DNA of 5,327 bases, from the NCBI GenBank assembly GCA_013215025.1, contig JABSRR010000100.1, positions 1 to 5,327 of the forward strand, in the 5' to 3' direction. The translations under genes were made by a program, and so were the position numbers. The notes under the pieces were generated by a model that was given only the letters and a program-made list of their open reading frames with translations, was not told the origin of the DNA and searched no databases. This DNA is from Pseudomonadales bacterium (lineage in GTDB: Bacteria > Pseudomonadota > Gammaproteobacteria > Pseudomonadales > DT-91). This document shows, in pieces, positions 1-5,327 of the stretch. Each line of letters starts with the position of its first letter. Within the stretch, counting starts at the first letter, position 1.

Positions 1-1013
1 ATCGCATCGTTATGGTAGGTTTCGATAAGATCTAAAGCAATGCGAAAATATGTTGCTTTGATTGAGCGAAAGGTTTCAAGATTGAAGGTTTTGCCTTGGG
101 TAGCCAGTTTGCGAAATAGCGCCTTTGAGATATCAATCGACATTTTCGATAGCCCGCCGTTATCATCGTTCTTGGATAAATGCTGATGTTTATGATCATA
201 AATATCAGCTATATCAACCTGACAGATACGGTTTGTTGAATAGTTGCGGTACATTTCTGACAGCACGCCGATTTCTAGACCCCAATCACTGGGTATGCGA
301 ATATCGTTTAGCACATCTTTTCGAAATGAAAATTCACCGGCCAAGGAATAACGAAAGCTATCCATATATTGCAGGTAATCCATTTCGCCAAATATTTTTG
401 TTAGCGCGCGCAATAAGGGTGTCACTAATAAACGACAGACTCGGCCGTTGATTTTGCCGTCGGCAACGCGGCTATAATAGCCCTTGCAAAACATATAGTT
501 GAACTGCGGATTGGCCACAGGATACAGCAGCTTGGCTAATAGCGATTTATCATAGGTTAAGATATCGCAGTCGTGTAAGGCAATCGATTCGACACGTGAT
601 GAAGCTAGAAAATAGCCCATGCAATACCATACATTGCGCCCCTTACCCATCTCTTTGGGTGCCACGCCTAATGCGGTAAGCTCCTCATCAAGCGCTTTAA
701 GAGCTGGGCCGTCATTCCATAATACGCGGTGGCGCTGCGGCAACTTATCAAAAAACTGCAGGGCGTGTCGGTATTGCTGCTCATCGGCACGGTCGAGGCC
801 TATAATGATTTCCTCAAGATACGGCACCGTAGCCAACTCGTTAACAATATGTGGCAAAGCATCGCCTTCTAATTCGGAATAAAGAGATGGCAACAACAAA
901 CCCATTGGTCGTTTGCGGCTAAACTCAACTAACTCTTGTTCCATGTCTGTATATGCACGACAACCTAAATTATGCAGGGTCGTGATAGTTCCGTTCTGAT
1001 AGCAATCTGCCAT
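1..1013 (-). CDS. gpgS: Glucosyl-3-phosphoglycerate synthase (GT81 family), 3' end cut by window edge
   Basis: Transfers a sugar from an NDP-hexose (probably NDP-glucose) to 3-phosphoglycerate, giving glucosyl-3-phosphoglycerate, the precursor of the compatible solute glucosylglycerate; cytoplasmic. The frame is open for 337 codons from ATG at 1013 and leaves the window without a stop. Visible landmarks are an N-terminal Rossmann-like start (LLLPSLYSELEG, residues 39-50), a GKGRNVW loop (123-129), the nucleotide-sugar/metal motif HDCD (147-150), CKGYYSRV (176-183), SFRYSLAGEF (219-228), IPSDWGLE (240-247) and a late metal-binding-type YDHKHQ (272-277). This order matches my recollection of archaeal and bacterial GpgS proteins of about 400 residues, so roughly 60 residues are missing. 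The start has a good Shine-Dalgarno sequence. It is the last gene seen in a cassette after the phosphatase and glycerate kinase. A mannosyl donor cannot be excluded by eye, but the family and neighbours make the phosphoglycerate acceptor fairly secure. Confidence 0.88.
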   Translation of the reverse strand, partial: MADCYQNGTITTLHNLGCRAYTDMEQELVEFSRKRPMGLLLPSLYSELEGDALPHIVNELATVPYLEEIIIGLDRADEQQYRHALQFFDKLPQRHRVLWNDGPALKALDEELTALGVAPKEMGKGRNVWYCMGYFLASSRVESIALHDCDILTYDKSLLAKLLYPVANPQFNYMFCKGYYSRVADGKINGRVCRLLVTPLLRALTKIFGEMDYLQYMDSFRYSLAGEFSFRKDVLNDIRIPSDWGLEIGVLSEMYRNYSTNRICQVDIADIYDHKHQHLSKNDDNGGLSKMSIDISKALFRKLATQGKTFNLETFRSIKATYFRIALDLIETYHNDA

Positions 1014-1020
1014 ATTTTTA

Positions 1021-1026
1021 ATCCTT
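1021..1026 (-). promoter_or_regulatory. Shine-Dalgarno sequence of gpgS
   Basis: On the minus strand AAGGAT sits 7 nt before the ATG at 1013, inside the 22-nt gap after the phosphatase stop codon. It is the clearest ribosome binding site in the window and fixes the start of the synthase. The other genes overlap or nearly overlap their upstream neighbours and lack such a clear site. Confidence 0.7.
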
Positions 1027-1035
1027 ATCGTTATT

Positions 1036-1899
1036 CTAAATCAGCTGCCAATGCTTGACAGCTTCTGCCCAACCCTGTGGCCCGGTTTGCTCAGTAATAT
1101 ATATCGATGCTTGCGATTGATGCTTTGGGAGATCATGCGCTGGCGAGCGAATTAACGCTGCATAAGTGGCCTCGTATAGCATCGGTAAATCATTATAGCC
1201 ATCACCCAGCGCATAGTTTTTAATCGGCTGACTGCTATATTGCTGATACAGCGCTGATAAGGCCAGCATTGCCTTGCCTTTGTCACAGGCATCGGAAACA
1301 TGTAAAAACCGCCCACCCTGCAGGACATGCGCGCCCTGCGCCTGCAGGCGAGCAATTAGACGCTGCTGCTGCGCAGCATCGCCTTGCCATAGCAGAGGTT
1401 CGCTAAACTCGCGTTGATTAGCCAATGCCGCTTGCTCGGCGCTGAGTCCCGTTGCCTGCATAATGCCGTCGATGCCAAGCTCAGTAAAGCTTAACCAGCA
1501 GCCGTCAAACTCGGCTTTTAATGCCGCTAACATGTCGACCCAATGTGCACGCGGCTTTGCAAAACAGAGATAACTATAGTCATTTTGCTGACGCTTGGCC
1601 GAGTGCTGCTGCAGCAGCTGATCGCTAAAATAAGCCTGCGGAATAACACAGGCTGCACCGTTTTCAATAATCATAGGGTGAGCATTGGCAAGCTCGGCGC
1701 GAATTTGCTGCAGTTCGGCAAAGGTTTTACTGGTGCTGCATATCACTGGAATATTGGCCAGCGCCAAATCACTTAAGGCGCTGGATGCTGGGGCAAAGCT
1801 ATAACTGTAATGATCAAGTAAGCTGCCGTCTAGGTCGGTAAAGATAAGCTGTTGGATAGCTGCAAGATCGATTGGCGGTGCGGTTTCAGGGAATGTCAT
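1036..1899 (-). CDS. Glucosyl/mannosyl-3-phosphoglycerate phosphatase (HAD-IIB, MPGP/YedP-like)
   Basis: Removes the phosphate from glycosyl-3-phosphoglycerate to release the neutral-sugar/glycerate compatible solute; a cytoplasmic, Mg-dependent HAD phosphatase. The 287-residue product carries all HAD motifs: FTDLDGSLLD (20-29; nucleophile Asp22, acid/base Asp24), CSTSKT (54-59) as motif II, CDKGKA (205-210; Lys207) as motif III and GDGYND (232-237) as motif IV. The IENGAA stretch (78-83), EPLLW (167-171), GGRFLHV (195-201) and C-terminal TGPQGW (272-277) are typical of the MPGP/YedP branch with its C2B cap; the length fits. Its ATG overlaps the stop of the upstream glycerate kinase (ATGA), and the synthase follows after 22 nt, so the three are probably one operon. 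The partner synthase looks GT81-like, so glucosyl-3-phosphoglycerate is the likelier substrate, but enzymes of this branch often accept both sugars. Known relatives include YedP of E. coli, whose role is unsettled. Confidence 0.88.
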   Translation of the reverse strand: MTFPETAPPIDLAAIQQLIFTDLDGSLLDHYSYSFAPASSALSDLALANIPVICSTSKTFAELQQIRAELANAHPMIIENGAACVIPQAYFSDQLLQQHSAKRQQNDYSYLCFAKPRAHWVDMLAALKAEFDGCWLSFTELGIDGIMQATGLSAEQAALANQREFSEPLLWQGDAAQQQRLIARLQAQGAHVLQGGRFLHVSDACDKGKAMLALSALYQQYSSQPIKNYALGDGYNDLPMLYEATYAALIRSPAHDLPKHQSQASIYITEQTGPQGWAEAVKHWQLI

Positions 1900-2789
1900 T
1901 CTAGACCCGCCGATTGTGCATCTGACAACTGTGTTGCCGTATTTTGTTGAAACTGAATAATTTGTCGCGAAGCGTCCATGCAGTAAACAAAATCGGCGCT
2001 ATCGGGCAGCGTCGCTAAACTATGCTCTGTGAGACGCTGAAAAAACTGCACAAAGCGATGAATCTCCGCCGCGCTCATAATTTTACTGCCACTGCTGCGC
2101 TGGCTTAACTTTTGCTCTTGTTCAATCCGCCACTGCGCGACGCAGTCAAAGCTCGGGGCTTTCAGCATAGCCAAAATATCGATCTGCTTAAACAGTGCTT
2201 GGTAATCGGCTAGCTGTTGATTAACAAACATCCGCCATACCGCATCACTGTCTTCCTCAGCTTCAAGCGCATTGATGGCGACTTGCAGCTGTTCCTCAGA
2301 CTGCGGTACCAGCCCCAGGCACCAGCCCTCAAAGATAACAACATCCACCGCATTAACGAGGGTCGTTTGCGCATAGCGATCGTCATTCGCCTTATCAAAG
2401 CGAGGAATACTAGTAGTTTGTTGCGACTTCAGCGCTTGCAGGGTATCGATTGCCAGCTGCAGCTCATGCGTACCGGGCACGCCTCGGGTTTTTAACAAGG
2501 GGTGAACTTGCTGAGCTAATGCATTACGAGCCGCTTGCCTAAGGTAAAAATCGTCCAGCGAAATGGCAAGCGCTGAACAGCCTTGCTTGGCAAGCTGCAG
2601 CACTAAATAATCGGCCAATGTGGATTTGCCTGAGCCTTGACTGCCGTTTATACCGACAAGCAAGGTCTCACCACTCACTTTTTTGGTGCATATTGCAGAA
2701 AGTAATGCACCAAAATTTTTTTCGGCGCACTGTAAATAGGCATCTGTCAGTTGATGTTGTTGAAGAAAGTTTTGACTAGCGGTATCCAT
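1896..2789 (-). CDS. D-glycerate kinase (P-loop, GLYK-like)
   Basis: Probably phosphorylates D-glycerate with ATP to 3-phosphoglycerate, the acceptor used by the synthase two genes on; cytoplasmic. From the ATG at 2789 the product has 297 residues. It shows a Walker A loop GSQGSGKST (49-57, Lys55), SLDDFYL (77-83), RGVPGTHE (102-109), PRFDKANDDR (129-138) and FEGWCLG (153-159), the order seen in the plant-type glycerate 3-kinase/uridine-kinase-like P-loop family, whose members are about 300 residues. The frame continues to a TTG at 2807, adding six residues (303 total). Neither start has a convincing Shine-Dalgarno sequence; I prefer the ATG. It is the first gene of the cassette and its TGA overlaps the phosphatase ATG by 4 nt. 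The motifs place it in the family; substrate and 3- versus 2-phosphorylation are inferred from family and context. Confidence 0.83.
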   Translation of the reverse strand: MDTASQNFLQQHQLTDAYLQCAEKNFGALLSAICTKKVSGETLLVGINGSQGSGKSTLADYLVLQLAKQGCSALAISLDDFYLRQAARNALAQQVHPLLKTRGVPGTHELQLAIDTLQALKSQQTTSIPRFDKANDDRYAQTTLVNAVDVVIFEGWCLGLVPQSEEQLQVAINALEAEEDSDAVWRMFVNQQLADYQALFKQIDILAMLKAPSFDCVAQWRIEQEQKLSQRSSGSKIMSAAEIHRFVQFFQRLTEHSLATLPDSADFVYCMDASRQIIQFQQNTATQLSDAQSAGLE

Positions 2790-2845
2790 GCTATATGAGG
2801 ACTGCAATAGCCATGCCGAAAAGGCGGCGGCTGGCCCAGTAATTA

Positions 2846-2875
2846 ATAATCGCTACAGTGTAAGCGAGACTGCAA
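2846..2875 (-). promoter_or_regulatory. Weak candidate sigma70-type promoter for the glycerate kinase operon
   Basis: Reading the minus strand, TTGCAG (2875-2870) and GATTAT (2851-2846) are separated by 18 nt and lie upstream of the kinase start and after the candidate terminator of the retinal operon. The -10 matches the consensus at 4 of 6 positions and the -35 at only 3 of 6. It is offered because an operon start is expected here, not because the match is strong. An AT-rich stretch just after the terminator (about 2890-2900) is an alternative location. Confidence 0.2.
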
Positions 2876-2897
2876 TTAGGCACGAGGTATTTATATT

Positions 2898-2940
2898 AAA
2901 AAGGCCCTAAGAAATATGCGCTGTTATAAAGAGCCTGCTT
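2898..2940 (-). terminator. Candidate rho-independent terminator after blh
   Basis: On the minus strand, AAGCAGGCTCTT (2940-2929) can pair with TTAGGGCCTTTTT (2910-2898) across a loop of roughly 20 nt. The central pairs AGGC/GCCT are Watson-Crick; there are two G-U pairs and one mismatch, and the right arm merges into a run of five T. It begins 15 nt after the blh stop, where a terminator for the carotenoid operon would be expected. The long loop and short stem make it modest, so read-through into the next operon is possible. Confidence 0.4.
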
Positions 2941-2955
2941 CATAGCACGGCATAC

Positions 2956-3807
2956 TTAACGACGCTGCTGCCAACGCCAAATTACGATCATATGCGGCAT
3001 GGTTAACGCCGCTAAAAGATAAAATATGCCCGCTATGCTTGCCTGTTGCAAGAGCCTAGCCTCACTCAAAAATAATATTGTCGATAGGCCTAACAATAGC
3101 ATGGTTAATACAAACAGCAGTAACAATGGCCAGGGCGATGATTGCAATAGCTGCCGACAGAGCTGTTGATGCTGGCTGAAATGTTGCCAGCTGTGCAGGC
3201 AACAAAAATACAGTGCAAAATACACGAAGGGTGAGCAGAGCAGCGCAACTATCGCTAGGCATAACTGAAGCTGCAAAAGATCAAACCGCGTTTTACTTTT
3301 CATCTTCGCAACAAGCAGTATCAACGCTGCTATCAAGATAGACAGCAGTGCGAGGACACTGAGCTGAGAGATGCTCAGGATAACGCCCAACTGCTCAAAT
3401 ATGAGATGCGCTTGCTGCGGATGCCATGCTATTGGCCAGGCAATAATGGCGAGACCCAAGCTTGCTTGTTGCCAGCCAGAGAGACCGCTGCTTGCTAGGT
3501 CTTGGCCAAAATGCTGTGCCGATATCAATATAAATAATGCACAGGCGATGGTTGGCGCTAACCACCAGAATATCGCAAACGCTAATGCTACACTTGTATA
3601 AGCCGCCAGAATTGCCAGCGCTGTGGATTTTTGCTCTAACCACGCCTTGTTGATCAACCAAGGATCGAGTAAACCATGCGGCAGGCCAACTAACACAATG
3701 AACGCCATAGCCAGAATGTTCGCAAGCTGTTCAGGCAGCAGCATGAAAACGCAGGCCAGCAATAGGACGAGCATCAAGCGATGCTGGCGCAAACGATTAA
3801 CTATCAT
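2956..3807 (-). CDS. blh: Beta-carotene 15,15'-dioxygenase, Brp/Blh family (retinal synthesis)
   Basis: An integral membrane, non-heme iron enzyme that cleaves beta-carotene at its central double bond with O2 to give two all-trans-retinal, the chromophore of microbial rhodopsins. With the start at 3807 (MIVNRL) it has 283 residues, the usual family size. The sequence is strongly hydrophobic with several membrane segments. The family's conserved histidines are visible: GLPHG (His44), SAQHFG (His99), the LHSWQH pair (His205 and His209) and PHM near the C-terminus (His272). Their spacing resembles the iron-binding His21/78/188/192 that I recall for the marine bacterium 66A03 Blh. The frame stays open upstream for 54 more codons to 3969, but that part lies inside crtY in another frame and has no membrane-protein character, so I reject it. 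The gene overlaps the crtY end by 11 nt and lacks an obvious Shine-Dalgarno sequence, which suggests translation coupled to crtY. Confidence 0.93.
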   Translation of the reverse strand: MIVNRLRQHRLMLVLLLACVFMLLPEQLANILAMAFIVLVGLPHGLLDPWLINKAWLEQKSTALAILAAYTSVALAFAIFWWLAPTIACALFILISAQHFGQDLASSGLSGWQQASLGLAIIAWPIAWHPQQAHLIFEQLGVILSISQLSVLALLSILIAALILLVAKMKSKTRFDLLQLQLCLAIVALLCSPFVYFALYFCCLHSWQHFSQHQQLCRQLLQSSPWPLLLLFVLTMLLLGLSTILFLSEARLLQQASIAGIFYLLAALTMPHMIVIWRWQQRR

Positions 3808-5128
3808 GACTATGATGAGATGATTTAGGCTTAGGCTGCAAGGTGTATGCATTAAGCTCAGGCGAAACATCCTGACTATGCGCGCTTGACCAGCCAAGCA
3901 CTGTACATGATTGATACCATAAGTCTTTACTGCACTGCTGCAAAAATAGGGATTTAGGCATTGCAGCAATTACACGCAACCAATCCGTTAAGCGTCCCTG
4001 CTCTGACATAAATCGAGCAAATCGGTCACCGGGCAGTGCCATCGCCATCTGCATAAATAAAGCTGCGCCTCGTTCAGGCTGTGCCGCTAAGACACGAATA
4101 AATAAACGATCAAGTTTGTCTGCTGTCGTCTGGCGCACTGTGCTGGTATTAAAGCATCCTTGTTGGATAAAAGCCGCGGCCGCCGCCACTGCCCATTGTT
4201 GAATGGATAAAAAGCCATAGCCGGTTGATGCACGCAACGCACCAGACTGGATGCCTGCAACGGGCCAAGCAGATTGAGCTGAGTCTAGCTGGCCCATTGG
4301 CAACACACCTTGCTCTTGCCGTAATACTTGCTGCACCGTCAAACCTTGCTGGTGCAGCCATTGATTGATCTGCGGCAGTAAGGTTTGAGGGCTCACCGGC
4401 GAGGCGCCAAACACCGTTGGTTCGACCAATAACTCCCGCTCACTAATGGGCAGCACATAGATGAACTGCGTTTGTTGCTGACTACTTTGCAACTGTGACA
4501 TCAACTGCACTGCCATCGGTTTTTTGATAGCGTGCTTAAGCAACAGCTGTTGCCCGACAAAACTTTGATAATAGTTTGCTTGAACGGCTTGCAGGGCTGA
4601 CGCGCGACAGTCGATGATGGCAGCAGCATGGTAGACCTTGCCGCACTCGGTCAATATTTGATAAGCATCTTTAGATAAGTGCTTAGACGAAAAATGGTTA
4701 GGCGATAAGTGGTTAGGTGATAAGTGGTGGGGCACGGCCTTAAGGCGTATCTGCTTAACCGCATGATCTAATAGCAAGCAAAAATTGTCAGCCTTAAGCT
4801 GTGCTAAGGCATAGTGATAATAGGCGATTGCCGAAAGGCGGCAGTAAGCATAGCGATGCAGCTGTGTTGTGACGCTCTGACTATGATCCGAACATTGCAA
4901 GCTAAACCAGCGCTGCTCGGCCATATGAAACCAAGGACTGGTAGGTTTGGCCCAGTAACACCAGGTGCGATCATCAACAAACCTGGACTTTGCATCCAAG
5001 ATCAGCACTTTGCCACGATACTGCTGTTGCGCAAGCTCTCTGGCCAATGCTAAGCCGCTGCAGCCCGCACCGATAATGATTAAATCGTACAGTGATGTTG
5101 CAGGTGCAGCTGATGCGTCAGAATGCAT
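3797..5128 (-). CDS. crtY: Lycopene beta-cyclase (CrtY-type)
   Basis: Cyclises both ends of lycopene to give beta-carotene, the substrate of the Blh protein encoded directly downstream; FAD/NAD(P)-binding and probably membrane-associated. The 443-residue product has an N-terminal dinucleotide-binding fold with GAGCSG (20-25) and the acidic end of beta-2 at LDA (Asp45). CrtY signatures follow: FVDDRTWCYW (50-59), LLVEPTVF (233-240), GVLPMG (274-279) and GALRASTGYGFLSIQ (296-310), then a helical C-terminal region with LDRLFIRVL (339-347). Usual CrtY length is about 380-400, so this one is somewhat long. The excess includes a low-complexity insert of four HLSPN-like pentapeptides at residues 135-154 and polar tails at both ends (the last residues are rich in His, Ser and Lys). 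Its ATG overlaps the stop of the upstream ORF by 11 nt and its TAA overlaps the blh start by 11 nt. Confidence 0.93.
   Translation of the reverse strand: MHSDASAAPATSLYDLIIIGAGCSGLALARELAQQQYRGKVLILDAKSRFVDDRTWCYWAKPTSPWFHMAEQRWFSLQCSDHSQSVTTQLHRYAYCRLSAIAYYHYALAQLKADNFCLLLDHAVKQIRLKAVPHHLSPNHLSPNHFSSKHLSKDAYQILTECGKVYHAAAIIDCRASALQAVQANYYQSFVGQQLLLKHAIKKPMAVQLMSQLQSSQQQTQFIYVLPISERELLVEPTVFGASPVSPQTLLPQINQWLHQQGLTVQQVLRQEQGVLPMGQLDSAQSAWPVAGIQSGALRASTGYGFLSIQQWAVAAAAAFIQQGCFNTSTVRQTTADKLDRLFIRVLAAQPERGAALFMQMAMALPGDRFARFMSEQGRLTDWLRVIAAMPKSLFLQQCSKDLWYQSCTVLGWSSAHSQDVSPELNAYTLQPKPKSSHHSHDS
4667..4726 (-). repeat. Four tandem 15-bp units within crtY
   Basis: Four consecutive 15-nt units encode the pentapeptides HLSPN, HLSPN, HFSSK and HLSKD (CrtY residues 135-154). 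The first two protein units are identical and differ at one base in DNA; the other two have diverged. The period is a multiple of three, so the frame is kept. The block lies between two conserved parts of the N-terminal FAD/NAD domain, probably in a surface loop, and looks like a local slippage expansion. Confidence 0.85.
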
Positions 5129-5327
5129 AGGGCTGATCAGGTAGGAAAAGCGAGCCTGCTAACACTGGACGGTAAGGCTTGGTGCGTGCAAACGCCAAGG
5201 ATGTTAAGTGATGCCAGGCTGATAGCATTGCATCAGCGATACCATGCAAGGCGAACTGCAGCAGCGCCAGCAGCGAGAATGCCACTTTAAGTGCAGGATT
5301 TAGCTGTGCTCGATAGCTGAGGTTATT
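5118..5327 (-). CDS. C-terminal end of an unidentified protein upstream of crtY (possible carotenoid-operon member)
   Basis: A frame open from the right edge gives 69 residues and a TGA at 5120-5118, overlapping the crtY start by 11 nt. The uninterrupted frame and an overlap of exactly the same length as the crtY/blh junction support a real gene in the same operon. The visible part reads SYRAQLNPALKVAFSLL (4-20), continues with a Leu/Ala-rich helical stretch, and ends in KPYRPVLAGSLF (50-61) and DQPYAF. I do not recognise it with confidence. In comparable gammaproteobacterial clusters as I recall them, phytoene synthase (crtB) often precedes crtY, and CrtB proteins can end in an Arg/Pro-rich tail, so crtB is a reasonable guess. 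The fragment shows no CrtB catalytic motif, and other carotenoid enzymes remain possible. Confidence 0.55.
   Translation of the reverse strand, partial: NNLSYRAQLNPALKVAFSLLALLQFALHGIADAMLSAWHHLTSLAFARTKPYRPVLAGSLFLPDQPYAF

Noticed and set aside
125..451. Plus-strand ORF of 108 codons
   Set aside because: It lies opposite the synthase gene, whose frame is intact and carries conserved family motifs. The translated product has no recognisable character, so it is an antisense shadow.
1036..1899. General sugar phosphatase (Cof-type) or trehalose/sucrose phosphatase as the identity of the HAD protein
   Set aside because: The EPLLW, GGRFLHV and TGPQGW stretches and the adjacent 3-phosphoglycerate glycosyltransferase point to the MPGP/GpgP branch.
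1896..2789. Uridine kinase or pantothenate kinase as the identity of the P-loop kinase
   Set aside because: The P-loop fold is shared, but the RGVPGTHE and PRFDKANDDR motifs, and the synthase/phosphatase neighbours needing 3-phosphoglycerate, fit the glycerate kinase family better.
3371..3823. Plus-strand ORFs opposite blh and the crtY end
   Set aside because: They are antisense to two well-supported genes, have no ribosome binding site or family motifs, and are rich in residues expected from reading membrane-protein codons backwards.
4149..4361. Short second minus-strand ORF within crtY
   Set aside because: It is an alternative frame of a conserved CrtY segment (GVLPMG to GYGFLSIQ) and has no independent support.
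4667..4726. Possible CRISPR or regulatory repeat array
   Set aside because: The units are 15 bp, directly adjacent with no spacers, and preserve the crtY reading frame, so this is a coding tandem repeat.

Overview
The window is a compact bacterial segment in which every supported gene lies on the minus strand, so it is transcribed from right to left. Family content suggests a marine or otherwise aquatic Gammaproteobacterium: a CrtY-type lycopene cyclase next to a Blh-type beta-carotene dioxygenase, and a GT81-type glucosyl-3-phosphoglycerate synthase with its phosphatase and a glycerate kinase. The lineage is inferred from gene content and moderate GC. No rRNA or other marker gene is present to confirm it.

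Block 1 (5327 to 2956, read leftward) is the end of a carotenoid/retinal operon. It holds the C-terminal 69 codons of an unidentified upstream gene (probably another member of the operon), then crtY (lycopene to beta-carotene), then blh (beta-carotene to two retinals). Both junctions overlap by 11 nt, which indicates tight translational coupling. No rhodopsin gene lies in the window. Retinal has few other uses in such bacteria, so a rhodopsin elsewhere in the genome, possibly just outside this window, is expected. A modest hairpin with a U-tract follows blh and may end this transcript.

Block 2 (about 2870 to 1, read leftward) is a three-gene cassette for a glycosylglycerate-type compatible solute. 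It consists of a P-loop D-glycerate kinase, a HAD-IIB glucosyl/mannosyl-3-phosphoglycerate phosphatase and a glucosyl-3-phosphoglycerate synthase that runs off the left edge. The proposed flow is D-glycerate to 3-phosphoglycerate (kinase), then NDP-sugar plus 3-phosphoglycerate to glycosyl-3-phosphoglycerate (synthase), then glycosylglycerate (phosphatase). The kinase and phosphatase genes share an ATGA overlap, and the synthase starts 22 nt further on behind a visible Shine-Dalgarno sequence.

The only non-coding stretch of note (about 166 nt, 2790-2955) holds the candidate terminator, a weak candidate promoter for block 2 and a near-palindrome between its -35 and -10 elements. I see no RNA genes, mobile elements, CRISPR arrays or attachment sites. 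The window is a recognisable metabolic region rather than an obviously new system. The points of interest are the pairing of retinal and osmolyte operons, an unidentified ORF at the right edge, a pentapeptide tandem repeat inside CrtY, and start-codon problems likely to be mis-annotated.
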